Assembly (NCBI RefSeq): GCF_947499705.1
Contig: NZ_CANMPJ010000001.1
Location: 345,501 to 409,500, forward strand
Direction of reading: 5' to 3'
Source of the DNA: an uncultured Erythrobacter sp.
GTDB lineage: Bacteria; Pseudomonadota; Alphaproteobacteria; Sphingomonadales; Sphingomonadaceae
Length of the DNA stretch: 64,000 nucleotides
Part shown: positions 7,138 to 16,880 of the stretch, piece by piece
Layout: each line of letters starts with the position of its first letter
Numbering within the stretch: position 1 is the first letter of the stretch
The notes under the pieces: generated by a model
The model's input: only the letters and a program-made list of their open reading frames with translations
What the model was told of the DNA's origin: nothing
The model's database searches: none
Position numbers and translations under genes: made by a program

Positions 7138-8670
7138 TCATTGAAGCGGTGTGAGGCGGTCCTCAGATGTGGGAGAATCCGCCACCGTGTCTCCTTCCGC
7201 ACCCTCCGTCGGATACAACTCATCCAGCGGCCTCGACCGCCCATCAGGGCACACCAGCCGCACATGATACCGCTTCAGCCGCCGCGGTTCCGGCACGCCG
7301 CAGCTATGCGCGATGACGCCGACTTCCTTGCGCATCTGCTCCACAAAGTTCTGCACCCGCACTGCCTTATTGGTCGGATCGAGACCGCGTTGTAGTGCCG
7401 GGTCGTGGGTGGTGATGCCGGTAGGGCAGGTGTTTTTGTTGCACTTCATCGCCTGGATACAGCCGAGCGCGAACATGAAACCGCGCGCCGAGATCACAAA
7501 GTCTGCGCCTGCACATAGCGCCCAAGCGACTTCGCTGGGGGTGACGAGCTTGCCGCTAGCGACGATGCGGATGCGATCTTTCAGGCCTGCTTCGTCGCGC
7601 AGGTCGACCATCATAGGCAGCGACTCTCGCAAAGTGAGGCCAACATTGTCGATCAGCGGCATTGGTGCAGCGCCTGTCCCACCATCGCCGCTGTCGACTG
7701 TGATGAAATCAGGTGCGCTTCCCGCACCGCGCTTCTGTATTTCGGCGAACAGCTCCTGCAGCCAGCCATAGGCTCCGACAACAGTCTTGAAGCCGACCGG
7801 CTTGCCAGTGACCTCGCGAATGCGCGCAATCATGTCGAGCAGCTCGCCGATGCTGCCGATATCGGTGTGGCGGTTGGGTGAGATCGAAGCTTCGCCGACC
7901 GGGATGCCGCGGATGGCCGCGATCTCTTCATTGACCTTGGCTGCGGGCAAGATGCCGCCTTTGCCGGGCTTCGCGCCTTGTGACAGTTTAAGCTCGAACA
8001 TGCGGACCTGCTCGTGCGCGGCCAATTCGCGCAACTTGTCGTCCGAAAGGTTTCCTTCCTCATCGCGCACGCCGTATTTTGCGGTGCCGATCTGGAAGAC
8101 GATGTCGCAGCCCCCTTCGAGATGGTAGGGCGACAGCCCACCTTCGCCGGTGTTCATCCAGCATCCGGCCTTGGCCGCGCCGTTTGACAGCGCGCGCACC
8201 GCCGGGGTCGAAAGCGCGCCATAGCTCATGCCGGAAATGTTGAAGATCGAAGGTGCTTCATACGGCACGCGCGCCGCGCCTTCACCGATCATCATCGCGG
8301 GCGCTTTGACGGCGTCTTCCTCCAAAGTCGGCCATGGGCAGTTTACGAAAATCGGCGTACCAACTGGATCGAGATTTCGGGTCGACCCGAAGGCGACATT
8401 GGTGGACTGGTTGCGTGAGGCCTCGTTGACCCAGTCGCGCTGGGCACGATTGAAAGGCATCTCTTCGCGGTCCATGGCAAAGAAATACTGGCGGAAGAAC
8501 TCACCTAGCTCGGTGAAGACGTATCGCAGCCGCCCGATCACCGGATAGTTTCGGCGCACCGTATCCGTGGTCTGGTATCGGTCGATCACGAACAGCACCA
8601 CAAGCGACAGGGCCGCCAAGCCGATTACGAAAACAAATAGTGTGGTGAGCCCGCTGAAAAAGGCGGTCAT
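7138..8670 (-). CDS. FMN-binding glutamate synthase-like protein
   Basis: A 510-residue protein with an N-terminal membrane helix (about residues 5-28) and a GltS FMN/Fe-S central-domain fold. It has the glutamate synthase 3Fe-4S cysteines at about 404, 410 and 415 (GCIQAMKCNKNTCPTGI) and the FMN/substrate regions SGMSYGALS and DSGDGGTGAAP. It lacks the glutaminase and GXGXG domains of GltB. Such stand-alone, membrane-anchored proteins are common, but their physiological reaction is not established. The ATG at 8670 has GGAGGACACGCC immediately before it and is preferred to an earlier start at 8721. It is the second minus-strand gene after the autotransporter, with a terminator between. Confidence 0.85.
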   Translation of the reverse strand: MTAFFSGLTTLFVFVIGLAALSLVVLFVIDRYQTTDTVRRNYPVIGRLRYVFTELGEFFRQYFFAMDREEMPFNRAQRDWVNEASRNQSTNVAFGSTRNLDPVGTPIFVNCPWPTLEEDAVKAPAMMIGEGAARVPYEAPSIFNISGMSYGALSTPAVRALSNGAAKAGCWMNTGEGGLSPYHLEGGCDIVFQIGTAKYGVRDEEGNLSDDKLRELAAHEQVRMFELKLSQGAKPGKGGILPAAKVNEEIAAIRGIPVGEASISPNRHTDIGSIGELLDMIARIREVTGKPVGFKTVVGAYGWLQELFAEIQKRGAGSAPDFITVDSGDGGTGAAPMPLIDNVGLTLRESLPMMVDLRDEAGLKDRIRIVASGKLVTPSEVAWALCAGADFVISARGFMFALGCIQAMKCNKNTCPTGITTHDPALQRGLDPTNKAVRVQNFVEQMRKEVGVIAHSCGVPEPRRLKRYHVRLVCPDGRSRPLDELYPTEGAEGDTVADSPTSEDRLTPLQ

Positions 8671-8774
8671 GGCGTGTCCTCCCGAATTGCCTGTCGCTTG
8701 AAGATACGCGGCAGACCCCAACGGCGTTACACTGGTGCAGGCGCGCCTGCCTGTCCAGTTTCCCTCTCAAAACA

Positions 8775-8810
8775 AAGCCCCCGCACCGAACATTGTCGGC
8801 GCGGGGGCTT
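8775..8810 (-). terminator. Terminator of the autotransporter gene
   Basis: AAGCCCCCGC and GCGGGGGCTT form a perfect 10-base stem; on the minus strand the stem is followed by TTGTTTT. It lies 44 bases after the stop of the autotransporter gene. Confidence 0.8.
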
Positions 8811-8853
8811 GTTTTCAAAGGTTCGCCGGGCGGGCAAACCTCGGATCAGGTGA

Positions 8854-11800
8854 TCAGAACTTCCAGCTCATGGTGACCCGGCCCTGATTGTTGGTCAGCA
8901 CGCCGCGTCCCATATCCGACGTTCCGCTGGCGCTGAGGCTGAAGCGGTTGCCAAGTGACAATTCCACTCCGGCATTGACCGAGACCCAGTCACCATCAAG
9001 CTCGTTAACGATGGAGAATGGTACGTCTGGCGCTCCGAAGAAGCTCGCGGTTACAACATCCTGCGTATCGGCAAGCTCGCGGGCATAGGCGACCGACCCG
9101 AAGGCGCTGAGCGCGCTGGTGCGACCCAGTCTGGTATCGAGCGATCCCATCAGGCCGACTTTCGAGCCAACTGATGTGAAGTCGCGTCCATGGATCGAGA
9201 GGCCGAACGCGCCAGCGCCGAACTCGTCATACCCGCCGATATCGCTGCGGACATAATCGATGCTGGCAACCGGTCCGAATTCGAAGCCCGGAACAACGTC
9301 GATCGCATAGCCGACTCGCATGCCGCCAAAGGTCTGGCGACCCTCGGCTGCACCTTGCGCGCTGCTATAGGCTAGAGCGAAGTCTCCCGAGGCGGCTCTC
9401 TCCGCGCCGTAATTCTGGCGCGAGAACCCGACATACATGTCGGCAAAACCCTGCCCGAATTGTGCCGCAGCATAAGCGGCCCCGGCGACACTGGTATCAT
9501 CCGGACGGAACGCGGCCCCGGCATTTGCGCCGCTGTTGCGGATACTCGTCATCGCAAAGCCGACAGCGAAATTGTCCGAAACACGCAAGTCACTGCCGAG
9601 CGTAAGCTCGCCTGCCTGAGTGAATGCCGCCTCCTCGAATGCATTCGCGCCGGTGTTGCGCTCCTCCGCACTGGCTAGGAATGAACCGCTGACGGTGCTG
9701 AAGAAGCCAAGCTTGCCAGCATCCTGCGGGTTGGTTCCGGCAATCGCGAAGGCGGCGTTGCCTGCCGAGGAGAACCCGGCTGCCGCCTTGTTCGCGCCGC
9801 GCAGCGACAATGTCCGCTGACCCAACTGTCCGGTGAACCGCTGCGAGAAGTTGGTCGCAATGGTCGACTGGCTGAACGCGCCGACCGGTGTCAGCGATGA
9901 CAGCGTCGGGACGAGGGTATCAACCCCGGCTCCGTCGATGACATCGAACAGCCCGGTGAACTCGGTGAACCGCCCTCCGAAGCGCAGGGTGTCCAGAGCC
10001 TGACCGAGAGAGCGAAGGTTCCCGAAATTCGAGAACAGATCGCTGAGCCGCACTGCATCGACAGAGACGATCACATCGCCGCCTTCAACCCGCGATTCTG
10101 CGAACAGCAGAGGCGAACGCGAGATCAGAAGCGTGTCTTCAAAGTTGCCGATGATTGAATTGGCGCTGAGCACGGTGACTTCGTCGCCGAAGCGCGGACG
10201 CCCTGTGGCACCGACGATCAAGTTGCCAGCGAGATTGGCATCGCCGGTGATCGACAGCAGATCCGAGGTGTTGCGGCGTCGTGTGAAGCGAGCATTGGCT
10301 AATAATGTGCCTTCGCTTGCCTGCACATAAGCGCCATCGACCGTGAGCGTGCCCGTGCGGAACAGACCCGCCGGAGCGACCGCACCGCCGAGGTTGAAGA
10401 ACGCGTCGGTTGTGACCGTTCCTGTCCCTTCAAAGATACCGCCAAACGTCGCCACAATTCCGGCGTTCAGCGTTCCGTCGATTTTGGAAATGCCATTGAG
10501 CTGCTCGTAGCCGATGACCGTGGTGAAGTCGTACTGTCGGGGCAGCACGAAGCTGGCAAATGCATTATCAATTGTGAGTTTGTCGATCTCGACATCCATA
10601 TCGACCCGGGTGCGCCCAAAGCGGTTGAGGAAGACGTCGAAATACTGCGCTGGATTTTCAAACGCCGTTCCCGGTGTACCGTCGGTGTTGTTAGGCACGA
10701 AACCGGTTGAACCCGGGCCAAGCAGCACCGAGCTTTCCGGAAGTTCGCTGCCGAAATTCGGGTCACCCGGCTGCGGACCAAACGGCGAGACGATTTCGGG
10801 GAAGTCCGAAATGTCGGTACCTGCGATAATCCCAACATTGGGCCCGGTGTCGAAGATGCCATCTTCTTCACCTTCTGGAATCGCGTTTACGAGCGTGCCA
10901 GTGCCGTCATCGATGAAGAAACCGGGATCAAGTTCCTGCGTCCAGCGATTGGGATCGGACCAACGACCCGAACCGCGCTTTGCCGAGACATATTTGTACG
11001 AGGTGTTCTGCGTGATGAACTCGAAAAAGGGATAGATCGGATTGTAGAAACTGATGTCGCCATAGGTGTTGTCGAAGCCCAACTGCTCGATCAGGAAAGA
11101 GCGGAAAAAGTTTCTGCCGCCGCTAAGAACAGCCGTGGCGACCGGGAACTCATACAGCTCATCGACGATCAGCGGTGAGCCGCTGTCACCCGGAGCGGTT
11201 GCCACTTCACGTGGCAGCGCATCGCCTTCAAACCAGTCCGTTGCGAGGATGTTGCCAAGCGAGCACGGCTCGATCCCGGCTGGTGTGATGGTGCAGCCTT
11301 CAAAGCCAAATGCGTCACGATCAGGCCAATCGAAATCGGTCCAATAATAGGTCTGAGTGATCGCGCCCAGCTCGGCTGTTGGAGCAAAGTTGGCGAAAAC
11401 CGCATCGTCGAAATCTGCAAAGGATGCGACCGCGCCGAGCATGTTTTCACCCACGCGGCGAAGCAGATTGCTGCCTGCGCCCGGTCCGCCAAGGCCGGTA
11501 CCGAATGAGCCGTAGCCGACCTGAACAACGTGCGTGAGCTGCGTCAGCGGCGACAGAAGAATTGGCATTGCAGGCACATCTGTGATGGGCGCATCAACCG
11601 CGATCAGCGCGATGTCGGCAAACGGGAATGGCAGTGCGCCGTTCTCGAGGTTTGCCGACGGATGAATCACAACGTCAGTGCTGGCGGCGGCACCGCCTTC
11701 TGCATAGCCGACGCCGTCAATGATCGTTGCGAAAATGCGGCTCGAAGTGTCCGGGCCGGTGCCGACAAGGATTGAGGATGGCGCTCCGGTCTCGGGCAGG

Positions 11801-12357
11801 CCGTAGGATTCAGAACCCCGCGAGTTGAGGCAGTGCGCTGCGGTCAGGATCGTGCGCGGATTGATGACCGTTCCGGTGCAATTCAGAGAGACACCTTGGG
11901 TCGCGTTGTCCCGAAAGAACAGCTGCACCACGGATGGCTGCGTATCTTCGGCATCAAACGAGGCTTCCAGTCCCACGTCGTCGCGGACAAAAATCTCTTG
12001 CTCAATATCATCCGTAGTAGACCCTTCGGTGATGTAGGTGTTGAGCAGCACATCGAAGTCGATATTCGGACCGAGTGCCGAACGCGGCTCTATCTGAAAG
12101 CCTGCGAAACTGTCGATCGGCGCCGCTGTCGCTGTATTGAGCTGGACCTCGGTTCTTCGTGCCCGAACAGAGGCCATATCCGGCATCGTGATCGCCGGGG
12201 CGCTCGGCTCCAGCCTGAACCCTTCAAAGCTTCCTTGCGCTTCAAGCGAAATCGACTCGCTGTCTTCTTCCGCCTCCGAAGCAAAAGCGGGCGAAGCCAT
12301 CAGCCCGCCCGCAAGTCCAATTACACCAACGCTAGAGAGAATTTGCCGTTTGATCAT
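8854..12357 (-). CDS. Autotransporter with trypsin-like serine protease passenger
   Basis: A 1167-residue type Va autotransporter. The signal peptide ends near residue 27 (ASPAFA). A linker carries two similar motifs, SFEGFRLEPSAP (43-54) and SFAGFQIEPRSA (83-94). The S1-type protease domain spans about residues 140-430, with His175 (TAAHC), Asp248 (ADIALIAVD) and Ser392 (GDSGSP). A passenger stalk includes the G/T-rich segment GTVTTDAFFNLGGAVAPAG near residue 640 that resembles autotransporter beta-helix linkers. The autotransporter barrel occupies about residues 880-1167 and ends in the outer-membrane signature with a terminal Phe. The ATG at 12357 is chosen because the signal peptide follows it. 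Probably surface-exposed proteolysis; the substrate is unknown. Confidence 0.9.
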   Translation of the reverse strand: MIKRQILSSVGVIGLAGGLMASPAFASEAEEDSESISLEAQGSFEGFRLEPSAPAITMPDMASVRARRTEVQLNTATAAPIDSFAGFQIEPRSALGPNIDFDVLLNTYITEGSTTDDIEQEIFVRDDVGLEASFDAEDTQPSVVQLFFRDNATQGVSLNCTGTVINPRTILTAAHCLNSRGSESYGLPETGAPSSILVGTGPDTSSRIFATIIDGVGYAEGGAAASTDVVIHPSANLENGALPFPFADIALIAVDAPITDVPAMPILLSPLTQLTHVVQVGYGSFGTGLGGPGAGSNLLRRVGENMLGAVASFADFDDAVFANFAPTAELGAITQTYYWTDFDWPDRDAFGFEGCTITPAGIEPCSLGNILATDWFEGDALPREVATAPGDSGSPLIVDELYEFPVATAVLSGGRNFFRSFLIEQLGFDNTYGDISFYNPIYPFFEFITQNTSYKYVSAKRGSGRWSDPNRWTQELDPGFFIDDGTGTLVNAIPEGEEDGIFDTGPNVGIIAGTDISDFPEIVSPFGPQPGDPNFGSELPESSVLLGPGSTGFVPNNTDGTPGTAFENPAQYFDVFLNRFGRTRVDMDVEIDKLTIDNAFASFVLPRQYDFTTVIGYEQLNGISKIDGTLNAGIVATFGGIFEGTGTVTTDAFFNLGGAVAPAGLFRTGTLTVDGAYVQASEGTLLANARFTRRRNTSDLLSITGDANLAGNLIVGATGRPRFGDEVTVLSANSIIGNFEDTLLISRSPLLFAESRVEGGDVIVSVDAVRLSDLFSNFGNLRSLGQALDTLRFGGRFTEFTGLFDVIDGAGVDTLVPTLSSLTPVGAFSQSTIATNFSQRFTGQLGQRTLSLRGANKAAAGFSSAGNAAFAIAGTNPQDAGKLGFFSTVSGSFLASAEERNTGANAFEEAAFTQAGELTLGSDLRVSDNFAVGFAMTSIRNSGANAGAAFRPDDTSVAGAAYAAAQFGQGFADMYVGFSRQNYGAERAASGDFALAYSSAQGAAEGRQTFGGMRVGYAIDVVPGFEFGPVASIDYVRSDIGGYDEFGAGAFGLSIHGRDFTSVGSKVGLMGSLDTRLGRTSALSAFGSVAYARELADTQDVVTASFFGAPDVPFSIVNELDGDWVSVNAGVELSLGNRFSLSASGTSDMGRGVLTNNQGRVTMSWKF

Positions 12358-12550
12358 CTGCAGCCCCTTTTCCTGACAGGATCCCAACGAGTCGGGAAGC
12401 TACAGTAAACTTAACAAAAGTCGAATCGAAATGTCTCAGAATTGGTTAATGGTTTTGAATGGCCACGGGTTAAGCTAGTTATCTTTGGTAACTAAACTCT
12501 GACAAAGTGAATGCTGTTTATTTTGAGGCGCAGGCGCAGCACTTGACGAA

Positions 12551-12605
12551 AACGCAATCGTTGCGTTTCGAAGCGCTTAAGAAACTGTCCTCGTCAGAGC
12601 GAGGA
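12551..12605 (-). terminator. Two hairpins after ugd
   Basis: AACGCAA-TCG-TTGCGTT (12551-12567) and TCCTCG-TCAGAG-CGAGGA (12588-12605) lie just after the ugd stop on the minus strand. The distal hairpin is followed by GTTTTCG on that strand. They are plausible terminators, with moderate stems and weak T-tracts. The remaining bases up to the autotransporter start presumably hold its promoter. Confidence 0.45.
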
Positions 12606-12616
12606 GCGACCTTTTG

Positions 12617-13927
12617 TTATTTTCTCCCGACACTTGTGTAAGAGAAGCCAGCTGCTCTCACATCGTCGGGGTTATAGATATTCCGTAGATCGACCAGCAC
12701 AGGTGCTTTTGCGAGTTCTTTGACTCGTTTCAGGTCGAGCGCGCGAAATGCGTCCCATTCGGTGACGATAGCGACAACATCCGCGTTTTCAATAGCTTCA
12801 TACGGATCATCGCACATCTCGACTTCGGGCATGAGTGGCTGGGCCAATTCCATGCCTTCGGGATCGTACGCAGCGATGGATACGCCCGCATCGGCCAGCG
12901 TCTGCGAGATCGCAATCGAAGGAGAATCGCGCATGTCATCGGTGTTGGGTTTGAAGGTGAGGCCCAGCAGGGCTGCCTTCTTTCCTCGTGCACCTTCAGC
13001 CCCGCCAAGTGCTTCGAGTACTTTGCGCCCCATTGCGCGCTTGCGGCTGTCGTTGGTCTTCACAACCGCTTCGACGATCCGGGTTGGGCTGTCGTAATCC
13101 TCAGCCGTCTTCAGCAGAGCAAGTGTATCCTTCGGGAAGCATGATCCACCATAGCCGGGGCCAGCATTCAGGAACTTTGAACCGATCCGGTTGTCCATCC
13201 CAATGCCGCGCGCGACGTCCTGAACATTTGCGCCAACCTTCTCGCAAAGATCAGCCATTTCGTTGATGAAAGTGATCTTTGTCGCAAGAAATGCGTTGGC
13301 GGCGTATTTGATGAGTTCGCTGGTGCGGCGCTCAGTGAACAGGATGGGCGACTCATTGAGGAACAGCGGACGATAAACCTCGCGCATGATCTCGCGGCCG
13401 AATTCGTCTTCGGCTCCGATTACGATCCGGTCGGGGCGCTTGAAATCGCCGATTGCCGCGCCTTCGCGCAGGAATTCAGGGTTCGATACGACCGTGAATT
13501 GATGGGTTGTGCCAGTGTCGCGGATGATGCGTTCCACCTCGTCGCCCGTGCCCACCGGAACGGTCGACTTGGTGACTACAACAGCTTCATTGGCCAGGCT
13601 TTCACCGACTTCGCGTGCGACTTCGTGAACAAAGGTCAGATCGGCATGGCCATCGCCGCGGCGGCTTGGCGTTCCAACCGCAATGAAAATCGCACGTGCG
13701 CCCTCGATCCCTTCGGCGAGACTTGTCGTGAACGAAAGGCGGCCCGCCTTCACATTGCTTTCGACCAGCGCATCCAGGCCCGGCTCGTAGATAGGCATGA
13801 CGCCGTCCTTGAGACGATCAATCTTGCTCGCATCTTTGTCGATGCAGACCACGTCATGGCCAAAATCGGCGAAACAGGCTCCCGAAACGAGCCCGACATA
13901 CCCCGAACCCACCATTGCAATCTTCAT
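12617..13927 (-). CDS. ugd: UDP-glucose 6-dehydrogenase
   Basis: A 436-residue cytoplasmic enzyme that oxidises UDP-glucose to UDP-glucuronate with two NAD+, supplying sugar precursors for exopolysaccharide or lipid decoration. The Rossmann motif GSGYVG is at residues 7-12. The catalytic-lysine/NAD segment TKSTVPVGT is near 119-127, and the active-site Cys263 lies in GPGYGGSCFPKDT. The three-domain length matches the family. A metallophosphatase gene lies upstream on the same strand with a 49-base gap. The NfrB-like glycosyltransferase locus at 18.7 kb could use its product, but no direct link is visible. Confidence 0.95.
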   Translation of the reverse strand: MKIAMVGSGYVGLVSGACFADFGHDVVCIDKDASKIDRLKDGVMPIYEPGLDALVESNVKAGRLSFTTSLAEGIEGARAIFIAVGTPSRRGDGHADLTFVHEVAREVGESLANEAVVVTKSTVPVGTGDEVERIIRDTGTTHQFTVVSNPEFLREGAAIGDFKRPDRIVIGAEDEFGREIMREVYRPLFLNESPILFTERRTSELIKYAANAFLATKITFINEMADLCEKVGANVQDVARGIGMDNRIGSKFLNAGPGYGGSCFPKDTLALLKTAEDYDSPTRIVEAVVKTNDSRKRAMGRKVLEALGGAEGARGKKAALLGLTFKPNTDDMRDSPSIAISQTLADAGVSIAAYDPEGMELAQPLMPEVEMCDDPYEAIENADVVAIVTEWDAFRALDLKRVKELAKAPVLVDLRNIYNPDDVRAAGFSYTSVGRK

Positions 13928-13976
13928 GGCGCTTTGCCCTTATTCGAACCTTAGTGTGAAACCGCGCTCTTGCGGC

Positions 13977-14780
13977 CTAGCGACCTCGATCGCCGTGAAA
14001 TATCTCTATCTGGCCTTCATTATCACAGGCCTGCAATATCCGTTTCTGATCAGCTTCGAGAACGAGAGCGGTAAGCACACCTGACCGGAAAGCGCCAGTG
14101 TCTATGCCGATCCGGTTTCCACAATCCATCACTCGGTCGAAGATCGTGTGGCCGTGGACGACAACCTTTTCCAGAGGGCCTTCGTGGCTGAGGAAACGGT
14201 CTCGAATCCACAGCATGTCACCGCGCTTTTGCGCTTCGATCGGCACTGCGGGGTCAATGCCAGCATGCACGAACAGATAGTCGCCCGCGATGATCATCTC
14301 TTCAAAGTCGGCGATGTAGTCGCGCTCGGATTGCGGGACGATCTGCGGGAGCATCGCGAACAGTTCATCCAGCGTCATCGCGTTGAACTGCTTTTTCGAG
14401 ATGCCATAGCTCATGATGGTCTCGCGGCCGCCATGTTTCAGGAAGTGACGCAGCACATCTGGCTTTTCGAATGCTTCGAGAAACATTTCTTCGTGGTTGC
14501 CAGCAAGGACCCGCACAGTCCGCTTCTCTTGCCATTCGCGGGTCCGCGCAATCACGCCCGCGCTTTCAGGACCGCGATCGACCAGATCGCCGAGCAATAT
14601 CACTTCGGTTTGATGCTGCCCGCGCTGCGCATCGTCTTCTTCAATCGCAGCGAGCAGCGCGTCGTAGAGATCCAGCCGCCCATGAATATCGCCGATCACA
14701 TAATAGCGCATGCCCTCAGGCACGGCGGGAAGCCGTCCTTGGGTCTTTGAGCGAAAGAGATTGCGTAATGCGTCGAGCAT
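13977..14780 (-). CDS. PPP-type metallophosphoesterase (bacterial serine/threonine phosphatase-like)
   Basis: A 267-residue calcineurin-like phosphoesterase. The metal-binding boxes are complete: GDIHGR at 30-35, GDLVDRGPES near 63-72, GNHE near 93-96, then late His-containing motifs (VHAG and VHGHT). This arrangement matches bacterial PPP phosphatases of the PrpA/diadenosine-tetraphosphatase-like branch, so the substrate may be a phosphoprotein or a dinucleotide. It has no signal peptide. It precedes ugd in the same direction and may share a transcript with it. Confidence 0.87.
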   Translation of the reverse strand: MLDALRNLFRSKTQGRLPAVPEGMRYYVIGDIHGRLDLYDALLAAIEEDDAQRGQHQTEVILLGDLVDRGPESAGVIARTREWQEKRTVRVLAGNHEEMFLEAFEKPDVLRHFLKHGGRETIMSYGISKKQFNAMTLDELFAMLPQIVPQSERDYIADFEEMIIAGDYLFVHAGIDPAVPIEAQKRGDMLWIRDRFLSHEGPLEKVVVHGHTIFDRVMDCGNRIGIDTGAFRSGVLTALVLEADQKRILQACDNEGQIEIFHGDRGR

Positions 14781-15037
14781 GGGTGTTTCTGATCAATCAA
14801 TAAGGCCAAGCGCCATAGTCATGCAGCTACTGAACGGCAACTGAGCTACTTTGTGCCACACTATATGGTGCAAAAACTCCACACTGTTGATGGTTTGAAG
14901 CGGGTTGCGCAATTTCTCTTGTGCAGTGCGGCATTCTTGTGCACGATTGTTTCGCATTCGGACGAGATTGCTCACAAAGAAGCAACCGAGCGGATGTGCA
15001 GGTGGGACGAAGCAACAACACAACAAAGGAAGTTGTC

Positions 15038-15949
15038 ATGCTAACGTCCATCCGCGGCCTCACGGCTGCAAGTCTTTCGGCTGGTCTGCTCCTCTCTGCA
15101 GCTCCCGCCTTCGCAACTGAGACCGCTTCGGAAGAATCGGCCAGTGATGCAACGATCAGCAATGATCTTTTGGTGGCTGATGCCGCCATCTCGGAATCGA
15201 CCGAGAAACAGAACGAAGTCGTTCTTTCATCTTCGGCCGCTCGAACGATCGAGCCGGTCGAAGAAAGCGTTGCCAACAGCGTCGGCGGCGAAAGCGGCAT
15301 TACGTTCTCCGGCAACATTGCCTTTACAACAGAATACCGGTTCCGCGGTGTTGACCTGTCGGGCGGCGATTTCGCCGTTCAAGGCGGCTTTGACCTGGGT
15401 CATTCGTCTGGACTGTATGTCGGCACTTGGGCCTCCAACCTTGATGAAGACACCGTCGGCTTCGGTTCGACCGAACTCGACATCTATGGCGGCTGGAGCG
15501 GCGATCTGACCGATGGCCTTTCGGGCGATGTCGGCGTGATCTATTACATCTACCCCAATGCGCCGACGGCTGCAGGTCCGACCGACTACATCGAATTCTA
15601 TGCCTCGGTCAGCGCAAGCATTGGTCCGGTGTCTGTAACGCCGGGTATTGCCTACGCACCCGATCAGGATTCGCTCGGTAGCACCGACAACGTGTATCTC
15701 TACACTGATGTCAGCGTCGGCATTCCCGAAACTCCGCTGACGATCAACGGGCACGTGGGTTACACTGACGGCTTCCTGACCTTCACCAATGACAGCAAGG
15801 CTTTCGACTGGTCGATCAGTGCCGATGTCGCTGTTGGGCCTGCTACCCTGAGTGCAGCCTATGTCGGCGTCGAAGGTGATGCTTTGATCGATCCGGGCGG
15901 CGTATTCACTGACGATGCATTCGTCCTGACACTGAGCGCGAGCTTCTAA
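15038..15949 (+). CDS. TorF-family putative porin
   Basis: A 303-residue outer-membrane protein. The signal peptide covers residues 1-25 (cleavage after APAFA). A short acidic, Ser-rich linker follows, then a beta-barrel of amphipathic strands (ITFSGNIAFTTEYRFRGVDLS and on) ending in FVLTLSASF with terminal Phe. The pattern matches the TIGR02001/Gcw_chp family. The ATG at 15038 is preceded by AAAGGAAG; the frame is open upstream but without a signal sequence there. A long, AT-richer leader of about 250 bases lies between this gene and the divergent phosphatase gene and probably contains its promoter. A terminator follows at 15986-16015. Confidence 0.83.
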   Translation: MLTSIRGLTAASLSAGLLLSAAPAFATETASEESASDATISNDLLVADAAISESTEKQNEVVLSSSAARTIEPVEESVANSVGGESGITFSGNIAFTTEYRFRGVDLSGGDFAVQGGFDLGHSSGLYVGTWASNLDEDTVGFGSTELDIYGGWSGDLTDGLSGDVGVIYYIYPNAPTAAGPTDYIEFYASVSASIGPVSVTPGIAYAPDQDSLGSTDNVYLYTDVSVGIPETPLTINGHVGYTDGFLTFTNDSKAFDWSISADVAVGPATLSAAYVGVEGDALIDPGGVFTDDAFVLTLSASF

Positions 15950-15985
15950 GCAAGCCGCAGCTGATCCATTTTTGCAGGTGGAACG

Positions 15986-16015
15986 AAGGCGCGGGACTGG
16001 AAGGTCTCGCGCCTT
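15986..16015 (+). terminator. Rho-independent terminator after the porin gene
   Basis: AAGGCGCG and CGCGCCTT form the base of a stem, extended by GGAC/GTC, and are followed by TTTTCGTT. It separates the porin gene from the convergent SIMPL gene. Confidence 0.8.
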
Positions 16016-16045
16016 TTCGTTGTTTGGGCTTCCCAACCGCAGCAT

Positions 16046-16804
16046 TCAATTCAGGCTGAAGTTCACTGTCGTGACCACGCGCACCTTCTTGTACGGGCTG
16101 TCCGACACGCCCCAGCCGCCACCATCACCGTCGCGCGCTTCTATTGAGAAGTAGCCCTGCGTTGCATCCTTGATCGCGCCTACACCTGCGCCCGAATCTT
16201 CGGCGAATTGCTGGGCGGAGGCGCGTGCATCGCGGGTTGCCTCGGCCACCATCTCAGGCTTGATCCCGTTGAGGCCGGTGAAGGTGTAGCTCATCCCCGA
16301 TCCCTCTTCGAGAAAGACCCCGCGACCGACCAGATCGAATTGCCGTGCAACCGCCTTTTGTGCCCGCTCGATATCGTCAGAGCGCAAGGCCAGACGCTGA
16401 CGCACGGTGTAAGAGGTGATCCCCCGATTGGTGCGACTCGAGACGTTGGCACCAGTGGGCTGAAGCGCGTCTTCGGGGAACCCAAGATCCTTGAAAAAGG
16501 CCTCAATCGCCTCAGTGTCGCGGCGAACCTTGGCTTGCGCTTCGCTGAGGTTCTCCGAGCTTGCCGAGTAGGAGATCGTCCAGGTTGCAAGATCGGCTGT
16601 GACATTGCGCTCAGCCAGTCCGCGAACCGTCACCGATCGCTCTGCCTCCTTGGCCCGAAGCAGTCCATCGCCAAGCAAATACCCGCCCAGTGTCATGCCG
16701 ATTGCGGCAATTGCCGCCGTTCCAAACCATCGTGCCGTAGTGCTTCCGAGTGCCCGGTTGCCTGTTGCTCGTTTGATTTCGTCTTGTGTCGCTGCCTCGT
16801 TCAT
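16046..16804 (-). CDS. SIMPL-domain (DUF541) periplasmic protein
   Basis: A 252-residue protein with one N-terminal membrane helix (about residues 27-48) followed by a SIMPL/DUF541 domain. The typical opening RSVTVRGLAERNVTADLATW is present, and the late segment has the ATRDARASAQQFAEDSG helix. Family members are periplasmic or outer-membrane associated and linked to envelope or oxidative stress, with no defined enzyme activity. The ATG at 16804 follows GGAGGATGCG; a TTG at 16816 is an alternative. It is divergent from the glyoxalase gene. Confidence 0.83.
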   Translation of the reverse strand: MNEAATQDEIKRATGNRALGSTTARWFGTAAIAAIGMTLGGYLLGDGLLRAKEAERSVTVRGLAERNVTADLATWTISYSASSENLSEAQAKVRRDTEAIEAFFKDLGFPEDALQPTGANVSSRTNRGITSYTVRQRLALRSDDIERAQKAVARQFDLVGRGVFLEEGSGMSYTFTGLNGIKPEMVAEATRDARASAQQFAEDSGAGVGAIKDATQGYFSIEARDGDGGGWGVSDSPYKKVRVVTTVNFSLN

Positions 16805-16880
16805 CGCATCCTCCAACTGATCTCAACCCTACGATGAGTTGTGCTTCAACGTCGATGAACCGTTTTTGAATTGCTGCGAG

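Noticed and set aside
11833..12408. 191-codon plus-strand frame inside the autotransporter gene
   Set aside because: It is antisense to the signal peptide and linker of a well-supported protein and is rich in Arg/Cys/His as expected for a shadow.
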